Positions 33,404-64,000 of a stretch of 64,000 bases of DNA are shown here, piece by piece. Each line of letters opens with the position of its first letter. Positions within the stretch are counted from its first letter, which is position 1. Position numbers and translations under genes: made by a program. Location: NCBI RefSeq assembly GCF_000003815.2, contig NC_049985.1, forward strand, positions 20,348,365 to 20,412,364, written 5' to 3'. Below the pieces are notes generated by a model. That model saw only the letters and a program-made list of their open reading frames with translations. It was not told the DNA's origin and did not search any database. Source of the stretch: Branchiostoma floridae. Lineage: Eukaryota > Chordata > Leptocardii > Amphioxiformes > Branchiostomatidae.

Positions 33404-34507
33404 CTAGAGTTCGGCGACCTCATACCTCCATGAAAATTTAGAGCTTTCGAAAATTTCATGCAATTGACTAACACATTAACATAATTTATGCATGGTGTTG
33501 TTCATCATTGACTAACGTACACGTGTCACAATTATAAAATTCCCATCATTAATCATAAAGTGGTTTTGCAATTTTTACATAAATTATGCAAATAAGTTCC
33601 TCATTACCATATTTGGTATCTGCTTATATTTCACCTATCTTAACTAACATGTGTTACATGTATTGAGGTCCAGTTATTGAAAACAATGGAACTATACAAT
33701 TTCCTCGTTAATTATGCAAATTAAGTTCTCATTTGCATAACATGCATATTATTATGAACATCTTTGCCCAAGCTACCTGCATGCCTAAAATGCAGGCAAT
33801 CTGTCGTTCCCTTCTGCAGTTATCCTCTTTGGAGTGTCTTGACAAAAACTCCCCTGCAGTTCCACAATTAAATGTTAGGGGGCTGAAACTTGTCCCACTT
33901 TTGTATGGCACTAAAAGCTATCTACCATCTAAATGTCAAGACCATAGCATGTCCGGAACAAGAGATAAATTGAAAAAACTGCTATGTTAGAATATTCTCA
34001 TTAATTATGCAAATGTACTCCTATTTTGTATAATTAGTATCTTATTATGTACAACATTGTCTAAAGTACCTACATACCAAAAATCATGAAAATCCGTTGT
34101 TCCCTTCTTGAGTTATCCTCTTCAGAAGTTTTTGACAAAAATGCCCCTGCTATCCCAAAACTAGACGCTAGGGGGCCCAAACTTATGTCATTTCTTCCTG
34201 AGCACACGAGCTATCTAACACTCAAAAATCGTGACCATAGCTTGTTCAGAACACCAAGATAGCAAAACCGGAAGTTGCGCTGCAGTACCAAGGGGAGCCG
34301 CTAGGGGGCCCAAAATCTAATCATTTCCAGCTTTCATTACACACTACCAACACACCAAGTATGAAACCAATCCACCCAGCCATTCTTGAGTTATCTTGTT
34401 TACACACACACACACAAACACACAGACAGACAGACAGACACACAAACGCAGGGTAAAATATAACCTCCATGACATTTCATGGAGGTAATGACATTTCATG
34501 GAGGTAA
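33404..34507. repeat. Dispersed repeat starting CTAGAGTTCGGCGACCTCAT
   Basis: Holds several reverse-orientation recurrent modules (about 33760-33830, 34070-34120 and 34350-34385) and ends in CA/ACAGAC microsatellites followed by two ACATTTCATGGAGGTAA units. Partner of 16572-17221. Confidence 0.65.
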
Positions 34508-34846
34508 ATATAACAATTTGAGGCTTTTCTCCATTCTAGAAGCTTCATTTCATCTTTTTTGAAGCAGATTGTTTCACGCGCAAATTTCAAACTTTTTTTG
34601 CGCGTGAAAAGTTAACATTTAAAGATCACTTGAAAATCACTCAGATCGAGATTTTGTACTCTAGAATGCAACAATATGATGATTAATTCCATTTTGTGCC
34701 ATCTTGTTTGAGCTTTTAAGTTTAAAACTGCAAAAACTTTTTGAATCCCTTGGGAATCAGCTAATTTGCATATTGTCACGCGCAGATTTTTCACGCGCAA
34801 GTTTTCACGTGCAAATTCTTCAGGCGCACAAAACCCCAACCCATGA

Positions 34847-35768
34847 AAATCCAACCCTTTACCATTGAGGAATAAAACACGCTCTACATCTGCTTGAAGT
34901 TTCAAGGCCAAATGCTGGCCAGATGGACTGGTATAAAGCTACAGGTCATTACAGGTTCGCAATGAGCGAAACCTGTTCTGTTTTTGCTGTCGTCTGTCGT
35001 CTACGTTGAATTTTGACCCCGTGGTCATCGGTGGCCAATGACCTGCCATGTTTCCAGTGACATCACAACCTGCACACTTACTTATTCAGTGACATCACAA
35101 CCTGCACACTTACTTATTCATTACCTTCCTTCCTTCATCCATTCCTTCAAGTATTAAACTAAGGAATCACCTGCCAAAGTCAGATAGAGGACCGCGTAGA
35201 TACATTGGTGAGCACTTGAAACAGGCTTTCTGGAATATCAGTCTGAACTCATGTCTTAGAATCTCCAGGATACTGTTTCAATGGACAGTCAAAATTCTGG
35301 ATTCGGAACTAGATTCCTTTGCAAGAGGAGTGAAGGAGACAGTGTACAATTGAGATCAGTGTCGACCTTAAACAGAGGTGAGAAGACAAGGGTTATCTGG
35401 CACTCATGTCGTTCTAACGCCACGTCCCAGAAGCTGACAGGTAGACGGGTCCATGCTGTGGTCAGCAGCAAATTTATTCCCGATTCATTGGAAATGTGGG
35501 TTAGATAAAGTTTAGTTTTCACTTATAGGATTTATAGCATTAACTTGATTAAGTATGTTGTTGACAACTTTGTCCCTGATCACTGTATATTCAGTACCTT
35601 TGTGGTGGTTACATTTCATGGTAGGAGGAAAAAGGTGTAGCACTTCACAAATGTTAAAAATACATATTCACCTGCCAGGCTGATCATCCTACACATGTGC
35701 ACGCATTCTGCTCACACGCACACCACAGACACTAGTAAGTCTTGAATGGGTTTAAGATGTGCTCCTAA
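34847..35768. other. No gene seen; 32-bp perfect tandem duplication
   Basis: AGTGACATCACAACCTGCAC... is repeated exactly at 35056-35087 and 35088-35119. No other feature. Confidence 0.6.
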
Positions 35769-36137
35769 GGCCACACTGACTTAATCTTATTGATGACATC
35801 TGAGCGCACATTGATTTTTGGCTGTCCTGAAAACAATGTGACCCAATAGCATCCCTGGTCAATCATGGTCAATCATAATTCTATGTTTGCCAGAAAGATC
35901 TCGTCTCTAGAGTAAAGCGTGGGGGCCCTTTTAAAACAAGAATGGCAGTAATGTGAAAAAAAAGCCAAAGAATGTCTCTTTCAGTCATATTAGCTGGGTG
36001 AACAAGGACAAATCAAGCCTGGGAATGAATGTACTGGATTTTCAGTCCTGCGATACAGCATAAATCTTTTTCCACCCTTGCACATTAGTTCTGGTGTCTC
36101 CAGGGGATGTCATCCACAAACTTAAGTCAGTGTGGAC
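35769..36137. mobile_element. Harbinger-like MITE, TIR GGCCACACTGACTTAA
   Basis: 369 bp, left GGCCACACTGACTTAATC, right TTAAGTCAGTGTGGAC, flanked by TAA at 35766-35768 and 36138-36140. Next to the TIRs sits ATGACATC, shared with the GGCCACAGCAAG family, so the two families are related. Confidence 0.75.
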
Positions 36138-37242
36138 TAATAAAAATACTCAGTTGACATCATTGACAATAACGTATGCAAAGTCTTCTGTCTATGGCAT
36201 ACATGTTTTTTGCTTCGTGTGATGACAACTGTGGCATCGGCCGACAGTTATTTTATGACCTGGCCATAGGTGAGGTTTAGGGCGGTTGTACACTCTTCTC
36301 CTCATGTACACACAAATGCATCGTCCATTGCCTTATCGGAGCAGGCCTGCCAGAGGTCATGGCTCAGATGCAAATTGCTGTCTTGTTCACCTTCTGTTGT
36401 ATTTCTGCATCTTTGTTTGCTGTTTTATCTACTGAGCTTGTTTACTACGTATGGCTGCTTCATGAGGGCAACAGCTCTGTTTGATACTATTGCTTCAGTG
36501 GACATGATAAGGAGCAAAATGGCCACAATGGGAAAGAAGGAGGCATATGTAGAACTAACATACCAGTGAAGGCAGTCAACTCTAACAGTACTGGTGCGAG
36601 TACTGGTGATAGAACATTTTTCATTACAAAACTGAGTTTGTTGAAAATGCAGATACTTGTCAAAAGGTGCTATCTTTTTTTTTTTTTTTACAAATCAGGG
36701 TTTCTAAGTGTTATGAAAAAGCTGATGGACAACTTTGGCATGTCCAGAAATTTTCCTTGTGTGAACCGGACCTTATATATTTTCAGAGATTTTGTGGCTG
36801 GACTGGAATTGAGACTTTTGCAGTGTACGAATTACTGACATGTTAGCTGGGTATGACCTTGTGCTTTAAGTAGCTTTTTTCCAATGATCCTACAGGGTGA
36901 AGGTTACATTGTGCAAGGTCATGACTATTACATGTAAATGGTATACAACCACAACAGATATAACAGCTTAAGTTTGTTAAAATCCAACCTTTATTATTTC
37001 CCAAGGGTAACAAGCATATTCCGAGCTAAGGTGGCTAGCTCCAATGAGTGCACACCCATTGATCTGCAGTACAACTGTCAAATAGAACTCCCATTTCTCC
37101 CTACGGCTGACCAGTTTGGATATACATTGGTTTCAAGATGATTTTCTTATAACAACCTCAAACAAAGTATGACATGTATACAAAACTTATATAAATATGG
37201 AAAGAAACTATACACAAACTGATTACTTTTTTTTGAAGCCTG
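36138..37242. other. No gene seen between MITE and PRPS 3' end
   Basis: Frames of 90-99 codons at 36270-36838 have no recognisable motif. A T-run occurs at 36676-36689. Confidence 0.4.
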
Positions 37243-37576
37243 TTTATTCTTTCCTTTCTAAACCCTTCTACAATAATACAACACATTTGTACATTTTTTT
37301 CAGCTTGCAAAACATATCCCTATTTAGATTCCTAATTCTACAAATTGTAAGATTACTGTGTAACATAATACGTTAATGCTAGATACACCTCCCCCCCAAA
37401 AAAAAATCACCACACAATCAAACTAAACATTATTTTTTAGTACACATCATTGGATCACAACTGGCTGAAGAGACTAAAAAGTTCAACCCCCGGTGCTAAG
37501 CATTTAATGTACAGGTATAGAAAACAGAAAGTCTTCTGCTGTCGGTGCCTCTATCAAGGAGAAGCCATGTCTGCTG
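37243..37576 (-). terminator. PRPS 3' untranslated region with candidate poly(A) signal
   Basis: AATAAA on the minus strand at 37248-37243, about 330 nt after the PRPS stop, is the first strong polyadenylation signal seen downstream. The cleavage site itself cannot be placed from sequence. Confidence 0.5.
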
Positions 37577-46273
<8,697 letters not shown>

Positions 46274-46751
46274 AATTTCGTAAAATTGGGCTAAACTTAC
46301 GAGAAAAAAATAGCTCACACCCTGCAGTTTGGCGCAAAAACTCGGTTTCAACACGCATGCGCAGGTCTGTCCTCAGACAGCAACAGTGATTGGTTGATAT
46401 TTGGGGAAAGGTTTGGTTAAACCAATCACATAAGATTTGACAAAACGTAAACTACTAAAGTCCATTCAGAACACAGGGGTTTAGTTTTATTTAAGGCCAT
46501 AAACTAACATCTTAAATATCAATGTTTTTTCCTAAAATGAGCTGATTTACCTTAGTTTGGAAAAATTCCATTTCAAATTATATACTTTAGGTTGAAAATA
46601 TCCGTCTTTTAGTGAGTTATAAAAAAGTAACCCCCATAGAAATTTAGTAGACTATTTCAACGCATGCGCTCACATGAATGTCGCCATCTTAATTTGGGGT
46701 CAGTGAGGGAAGTTACGTGTTTCTTACGGATTTCTTACGAATTTCCTGGGC
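46274..46751. promoter_or_regulatory. Divergent PRPS / UBE2K promoter
   Basis: 478 bp separate the two start codons. Two ACGCATGCGC palindromes (46353-46362 and 46660-46669) match the NRF1 consensus core, one near each gene. CGCCATCTT at 46682-46690 matches a YY1/REX1-type element about 60 bp before the UBE2K start. No convincing TATA box sits at a suitable distance. NRF1- and YY1-driven bidirectional promoters are typical of housekeeping genes. The interval also contains both 5' UTRs, whose ends cannot be placed. Confidence 0.7.
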
Positions 46752-57581
<10,830 letters not shown>

Positions 57582-57840
57582 TCCATGCCCACCTATGTAG
57601 GACAACATCTGTAGGAAGGTGCCAGTTTTTAGGAACCGCCAATCATCCGGACTCAATAAACACTCATCATGCAAATTACGTTTGTAAGAGGATTAAGCAT
57701 TTAGGGCCCCAGTTATGTTATAACCCCCAGTTACAGATGTCTGGCTCCCTTAGCTACAATGTGATAAAGAACTGTGAGGTGTACACAAACTTTTGACTTG
57801 TAGGGAAACAATAAAATTGAAGTCTAAGTTTGATGTAAGT
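57582..57840 (+). terminator. UBE2K 3' UTR with two candidate poly(A) signals
   Basis: AATAAA occurs at 57655-57660 and again at 57810-57815, 75 and 230 nt after the stop. Either could end the transcript; transcript ends would decide. Confidence 0.55.
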
Positions 57841-58536
57841 AGATTTCATCCCAGATGACTTGTTTTGTGTCTGATAATATGGCTTATGAATTTGAGATTT
57901 GAGACACAGTTTAGAGTTGTTATGATGCTAAGAGGTTGTCAGGGAAATAAGAAAAATACTTTGGGCAGTTCTACCAGAAAGCTCTGTAGTTTACAACTTT
58001 CCTTGAATATGACTTCAAAATTTGGCTAGGGCAGTAAAGTACAAGCAAAGTTAATTCAGCCATAAACAGGTTCAAAAGCGTGTTCATTCATACTTCAGCC
58101 ATGCTTCAAGGCTACAGCTATGTGAGGTTAGCTGCTTTCTGCAGAAATAAATGGTGCAGGAAATTTAGGGGTTGATGGGAAGGGGGGTTAAAAATCTGTG
58201 CATGTACATATTTTGTATGCAAGTGATCAATGAAATGTATTCTGTAAAAGGCCTTTATATTTTGAAAATGGGGGTCCCCGGGGCAATGTTTAAGTGGAGA
58301 TACCTTCAGTTTCCAATTTATTTTGTGAAAGAGGTACATGTATATCAGGCGCTGGGTCCAGTGTCCTTCATAATTACACTTACACATACATATTTAAGTC
58401 TCTTTGTGATAGAGATTTGTAAAAAAAAAATGTAACAGGCTCTTTGAACATGTTATTAGTTCTGATGTCATCAAGTTTAATCGTGCTCCTGGCTGTTTGA
58501 TTTTCATACATTGTAGTAGATGTTGGTATCTGGTAA
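57841..58536. other. Downstream of UBE2K, no feature recognised
   Basis: AT-rich sequence without gene or repeat ends; opposite-strand frames at 58118-58435 are unconvincing. Confidence 0.45.
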
Positions 58537-59105
58537 GGCCACAGCAAGTAAATTCTATGGATGACATCAGCGCGCGCATTAATTTTCGCCTGATTTCAGA
58601 AAAAAAAACAAGAATTTTTTTCTTCTGCAGGGATGGTCAACATGACGATAAAGTACCAAAATGAGCAAATATATTGTGTTGTAGCCTAATAATTGTACTT
58701 GTAGAAGTGACACTTGCGAGGTATCCGGGACTGTAGTTGTAGAAATGAAACTTATTGAATAGTTGTAAAATTGACACCAATAATGAAGCTATGAGCGTGG
58801 TTACCAACTATGTTGGTGATGCCAGTCTTCCACACTAGTGTCACTTTTACCACACCAGTACATGTCTTAAATACAGGAATGAATGCCTTGTTGGCTCTGA
58901 TACCATGTTTTGTCCCTTTAATTCGCTTTACAACATTCATCACAACTTTATGGTGCCTATTTTTGAAAATGTAGCCATCTTGTTTTTTTTCACCCATCTT
59001 GTTTTTTTTTTCGCCCTATCTCACTATTTTCTATTTTTCTATCTTGCTGTATCAAAACCTGCAGTCTGCAGAGGATGTCATCCATAAAATTTACTTGCTG
59101 TGGCC
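58537..59105. mobile_element. Harbinger-like element, TIR GGCCACAGCAAGTAAATT, uninterrupted copy
   Basis: 569 bp with TAA at 58534-58536 and 59106-59108. TIRs continue into ATGGATGACATC. Sister of 38229-38930. Confidence 0.85.
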
Positions 59106-60272
59106 TAAGTGTTCTTTCTGTTAGTGTCTGTATCTGACCGTCACCTGAACCATGCTGTTTGTTTTGTCCAATGTCTTTCACACAAAAGTACAATATTGGT
59201 TTTTATCAGTAAGCAGTTTGATATGGTATCAATAAGCTCCTCACCTGAGGTGTCAACAAAATAATATTGTCAAAGATAATATAATTGCAGCCACAAGAGT
59301 ACCTAGATTTGTCATATATATATGCTCTGTCAAGACTTTTTACGAGCTCATTGAAACATTTCCCCCTTTCTGTATTTCTGAGAGCTGAATGAAAATAAAT
59401 GCTAATGTAAAAAAGGAAAGGGTTGTTCTTGTTCTTGGATGATTACTGAGAATAAGATTTAAAGGAGCATTCCACTCCAGAAGGTGGCATCATAATTCCT
59501 CAGGGAATAAATGGTTGTACTTGAATCATCTCTAGTATAGAACAAGAAAACATCTCCATAGGGTACCAATGTTGAAAAATTCCCTGAGTTTGTTTTCCTA
59601 TGAAGTGTTGTACCTGGTACCACAAATGATATAAAGAGAAGGATCGCTCTGGCCGCATCCGCATTTGGAAGAATGAGAAAATCAGTTTTGAACTGCAAGG
59701 GTATCAGTAGATGTCTTAAAATGCGTCTTTTCCAGGCACTTATAAGTTATACTCCCTATTGGCACTTGTGCATGTGAAACTTGGACTGATAAAGTCAGAT
59801 GAGATTCTCCTGTTAGCTTTCGAAATTAGATGCCATTGTCATTTTGACCTTCCATTGTTTTCTCATTAATGAATTAATAAAGAATTGAGCCGTATCGAAT
59901 ATTGATAGATGGGCAAGAAAGAATTCTAAATCTGATTTTTGGGGGCCAAATTGATGACGTCATCAGGTTTTATTGCCCCTAATATTATTTTTTCGATGAC
60001 AAAATACAGCACTTTGGTACATAACACTCCAATGAAACTTTGTTTTTCGTTCCATAATGATGAAAGCTAAAAACTCACGGTTGCGCAAATTGATATCTAC
60101 TAATGATCTGTAGTAATTAGAAAATGTTTGTTTTCATCTGATTAAAAAACTCAATTTTTAATAACTACAACAAAATTCGATAGCCTATCGCCCATGATGA
60201 AATCGAAGGAAGGAACTTTAGTCGACTTCGCCAGCAACGTTAACGTTCAGCAAGGACCTGCTTGCATTTAGC
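59106..60272. other. No gene or element recognised
   Basis: AT-rich sequence; nothing supported on either strand. Confidence 0.4.
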
Positions 60273-60474
60273 TACTCTCCAAGCAGAGGTTAGGCTCCGG
60301 CTGTTTTTATAACGTTTCTTTTTTAGTCATTTTTATCGGGCTTTCTATTTTTCTATCTTGCTGTATCAAAGCCTAATTAAGTTTGGCTGGCGTACTTCAA
60401 GAAAAATGACAAAATAGAAAGCCCGATAAAAACGTTAAAAAAACAGCCGGAGCCTAACCTCTGCTTGGAGAGTA
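60273..60474. mobile_element. Complete 202-bp MITE, TIR TACTCTCCAAGCAGAGGTTA
   Basis: ~80-bp imperfect arms continuing GGCTCCGGCTGTTTTTATAA and ...TTTTTATCGGGCTTTCTATT. Flanks GCATTTAGC (60264-60272) and GCGTTTAGC (60475-60483) agree in 8 of 9, a likely 8-9-bp duplication. Confidence 0.82.
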
Positions 60475-61201
60475 GCGTTTAGCTACACTTTGGAAATATT
60501 CCACTAGATGTCCTCATGATCATGAGACCGTGGCCCTAATCGCACAGAGCACCCCTAGCAATCGTGAATGGACGAGTCCGTCCCGACAAAATGGCAGATG
60601 ACCCTCATAGGTAGGTGTGACCCGTTTTATCTCCTAGTACAAAACCTGCGAACCTTGAAAACTTCGGCTTTGCTTACTTGTAATGCCGCTGGACTGAAAA
60701 AAAACATCGTTAAACTGTTTGTGTGTGAGTTAGACTACAGATTTGGTCCATTCAAAGGTGAATATTTATGCTTAAATACCGCACCGAACTCCAACGGCTC
60801 TGGGTTTGTTTCGGTCAGCATGGTTAATAGTTTAATTTTGTTTGGGACTATTCAAACTTCATGTGTGAAATTACTGAAAATGATCTGTGTTTGATTACTC
60901 TGATGTACATGTTCCTGATGTTTTATCTCTGATGTTTTGGTAAAAAGACGGCGAGCAGAGTTGAAGAAATGTTGACATAATTTATACATTGGCCTCCTAC
61001 ATGGCGGGGGTGGGGGTTTGCATAGGGGTACAGCTGTTTTAACTAGAAGATTGACATGGCGCCATGAATATCCTTTTGTTTTACAGCCTGTTTGGTCTTC
61101 TGCTAAATCTTATGCGGTTTCAACTGGACTTGATACATTGAAAAAAATCCTTTCCATTTCATTTACTGCAAAATCATGTCCCCACAAAAATAACATAGTT
61201 T
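60475..61201. other. No gene or element recognised
   Basis: A 108-codon frame (60568-60894) has no recognisable motif. Confidence 0.4.
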
Positions 61202-62646
61202 ACAGTAACGGGAGGGGGCCATACTTCGACAGGGGTCCAAATTTCGACAGGTTTTAAAAATCATTGTTGCGGAGAAATGCATAGATGCCTGCACATGAGA
61301 AGTACAACTAGCTGTAGACTAAACCTTGTTGTAAATAACTACAAAGACGGGGTATGTGTCGAAGTTAGCAATTCCCACAGATAACAATTGAAAACCTTGC
61401 ACAAGTTTGACGCCTTCCGTGCAAGTTGACGAGGGAACGTATCGAGACCATGGCCCGGGAAACTCTTGAATTATTCTTCGCAAAATACGACATGTGAAAA
61501 AATACCACCACACATAGAAATGATGTTTATTAGCCTTCCGAAAAATAAAACCTGTGTTCTGTCTTGCCTTTAACTGGGTTGGATAAACGGAGCTAAAATG
61601 ATACCACAATGCTCACTCAGTCGGGGCCCCGCCATTTTACTATCACGCACGAAGGCGGGCGAGCGTTGTTCAACACGACGAACTTAGTCAACCCGTCCGT
61701 AGAGCGACAAACACTCAAGAAAAATCGATCCCTACCGACTAAAAAATCATGTAGCCATTGCTGCTGCCAAAAGACAGGATGGAGAGGCATTCAAGGAAGC
61801 CGAAAAGTGAAAATGCCATCACAATCTACGTAAACAGAGCGCTGCCGTTTTGCGGCAAGTTGGTCTCACCGTGAGAGGTAAACGTTTTAACAAACCGTAT
61901 TCAAATATTACCCATATTTGGTACAAAAAAATAATAATGAAAACTTTTAGTGCTATTCTATATGCATAAGGCCACACCAATTTAATTTCTTGGTTCACGG
62001 ATTTTTTCATAAAAGATATGGAGCGAGAGGGCGAAATAAAAATAAAAATAAAAATTGTAAAATGGTTGGGGTAAAGGTGACGGCTAATCCAAAACATAAA
62101 GAAAAAAAGTTTTCAGCTTGAAAAAAGTACAAAAACACCATTACTGTACATTAACAGCACCTGTACTCACACTTTAAGGAGCTTATAATATAAAGGCCAA
62201 TTTGCTACACCAGAAAGTTGGTGAATGGTTTCATTAATGGTGAAAATTTGCTGAGTAGTAATTTTTATTTTTATTTTTTTTCCCAAAAAATAGGAGCAAG
62301 CAAATCCGTGAACCAAGAAATTAAATTGGTGTGGCCTAAGTTGTTTACAAATGCACGGCGATGGTCTGGTTGTTACTATGTCGATGTTTGGACCCCTTTT
62401 TTGTGTTGGAACGTTCTGCTAGGACGCAAGCCGAAAACCTGCTGTAAGTTTCGTGCGCTGTCAAAGTACAGTGCGGAACGCTACCGTTAAATGAAATATA
62501 TATCTGTACAGCTTCAATCACAGTTATATGGATGTATACAAGATCTTAACTTGTTTTTGATGGGTTTACTGTAAAATGTACAATGACAAAAGCCATGCGC
62601 ATTCACCTAGAACGGCTGTCGAAGTATGGCCCCCTCCCGTTACTGT
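61202..62646. mobile_element. 1.4-kb TIR element, ends ACAGTAACGGGAGGGGGCCA
   Basis: About 30-bp ends, continuing TACTTCGACAG, are exact complements apart from the outermost base. A Harbinger-like MITE (61970-62336) is nested inside. The frame 61609-61833 contains a Cys/His-rich patch but no known family. Confidence 0.75.
61970..62336. mobile_element. Harbinger-like MITE, TIR GGCCACACCAATTTAATTTC, copy 2
   Basis: 367 bp; TAA at 61967-61969 and 62337-62339. Almost identical to 43850-44190, with one extra ATAAAA unit and a ~21-bp internal insertion. Confidence 0.87.
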
Positions 62647-62956
62647 TGGCCCACACAGCTATTAAAATAAAGACCACCAAAAGGGGAAATATTCCAATGT
62701 TTATACAGGCATAACTTACTGATAGACATGCAGTGTGGCCTGCAAAAATCAACCTGATTGATGAGATGGCTTATTGATATAAAATCAAAGTTTATAGAGG
62801 GGATTTGATGTTTTGAAAAACTTTGAGGATACTGTCCTTTTTGAGCCACAAGCCAAAAATGGGAAATTTTGGCCTGGATTTAATTTCGGTAGGGACACAA
62901 TACAGTAGAAGCCATGTAATTGAACACCCAATTTGCCAGTGGATTTTGTGCAATTT

Positions 62957-62991
62957 TCACCTCACCTCACCTCACCTCACCTCACCTCACC
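62957..62991. repeat. (CACCT)n microsatellite
   Basis: Seven uninterrupted pentamers. Confidence 0.9.
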
Positions 62992-64000
62992 AGGCCCATA
63001 GCCTCGAGGCATTAATACAATCAGCAATTTTGCATATTAGTTACCCAGTTGGACAGTATACTGTATACGTTACAGCGTACTGTGCACTGTGACACGTCAA
63101 TGATTACGGGTCAGCCCAGAGTAGTGTCGTCTAATGCTGGGACAGGTTTGACTGCCAACACTGTGGTAGTAAAATACGTTTTTTATAGATCAGTGACATT
63201 GACTGTTGATGATCACGAAAGCACCACACCACCAAAAGCGAAGCTTAAGAGAGCTCTGTCCGTCTGTAGGACCTGAGTTGCTGTGTTAGTAAGTTTTCGA
63301 CTACCTTAAAACCACTGCAAATATTTTTTCCTTAACGCAAAAGTATTTCCCCATGACCTGAAATGCAATCACGGTAATTAGACAATAGACAGGGAACAAT
63401 TTTTATTGAGTGTCACAGCAAGTTATCTGCCAAATTGTAATGCTGGCTTTGACTGCCTTTAGCGGATGGGCGTCTCTTTATGGTCGCCGGGACCCATATC
63501 GCTTTCTTTTGCTCCTAATAACGGTTTTATACAGGTTGTCAGTATTGCGCCTTTGCAGAGACAGTTATCAGCTTATCTATACCATGAAAGACGATTTTTA
63601 GCATGCATTTTCATGTCCACTAGACAGGATCAAGTTCAGGTCCAGACCTAAACCAGTAAACCTTTCCATCAGTACACATCCCTTGTGATTATGGTCACAG
63701 GCTGTTTTCTGTTACAACCTGCTCTATATACAGTTGGAATTCAAGTAAAAACACTGGTCATCTTCCATTTGGAAAGACAAACCAGTTAAACTTAGATTCA
63801 GAATAACAAGTTCGTTCATCGTTGACTATCTTCAACTAAATCATAAATACAGTTCTGTCAATCTTGAAACATTTGCAGTGACTTCTTTTTCTACTACTTC
63901 TCTAGCTCGAATCATGACATACATGTTGAGAAGAGACATTTTCAATAATTTTGATCAATACAGTATTATAGAATTGTTTGAAAATACACTGTACAAGTCC
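62992..64000. other. No gene seen; truncated hAT-like terminus near 63625-63680
   Basis: CAAGTTCAGGTCCAGACCTA is the subterminal signature of the 23352-24365 family. Otherwise AT-rich sequence with no supported coding frame. Confidence 0.4.

Larger units (their letters stand above)
32458..34846. mobile_element. TIR element carrying two later insertions
   Basis: Terminal sequences GGGAACGGGTTTTCTGCGCG and CGCACAAAACCCCAACCC are shared with 44513-45202. That sister copy lacks the two blocks at 32708-33384 and 33404-34507, which therefore inserted afterwards. Confidence 0.7.

Noticed and set aside
36270-36838. Two consecutive hydrophobic plus-strand frames (99 and 90 codons)
   Set aside because: No signal-peptide pattern, conserved motif or splice structure; consistent with chance in AT-rich DNA.

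Overview
The window is animal (eukaryotic) genomic DNA: genes are split by GT-AG introns, coding exons are sparse, and most of the sequence is decayed transposable elements. The best guess for the source is a lancelet (Branchiostoma) or another invertebrate deuterostome. This is inferred from proteins close to vertebrate forms, compact genes, assembly gaps and very dense short DNA transposons; the sequence does not prove it. There are two runs of N, at 27721-27985 and 47418-47656.

Three protein-coding genes can be read exon by exon. (1) An ADCY9-like membrane adenylate cyclase lies on the minus strand. Coding exon 1 (15128-15402) and exon 2 (6645-7918) are present and the rest of the gene lies off the left edge. 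(2) A complete ribose-phosphate pyrophosphokinase (PRPS1/2-like) lies on the minus strand, with seven coding exons between 46273 and 37577 giving 318 residues. (3) A complete UBE2K-type ubiquitin-conjugating enzyme lies on the plus strand, with eight coding exons between 46752 and 57581 giving 201 residues. PRPS and UBE2K are head to head with only 478 bp between start codons, which points to a shared bidirectional promoter. That interval holds two NRF1-like sites and one YY1-like site.

Layout: 1-6.6 kb, repeat remnants (zinc-finger and LINE fragments, terminal-inverted-repeat elements). 6.6-15.4 kb, ADCY9 exons around a 7.2-kb intron holding a 1-kb hAT-like element with a perfect 8-bp target duplication, a tRNA-derived SINE and two related Harbinger-like elements. 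15.4-37.2 kb, no recognisable host gene; this part is mobile DNA, tandem arrays and nested insertions. 37.2-46.3 kb, PRPS, whose introns hold at least five elements, including a 190-bp near-perfect hairpin inserted inside another element. 46.3-57.8 kb, UBE2K with a LINE remnant and a palindromic element in its introns. 57.8-64 kb, more inverted-repeat elements.

I found no convincing new multi-gene system. The most unusual signals are the compact PRPS/UBE2K divergent promoter, a GC-AG intron in PRPS, a recurrent ~45-nt module scattered and tandemly arrayed through the window, and several transposons whose insertion history can be reconstructed from target duplications and empty sites in sister copies.
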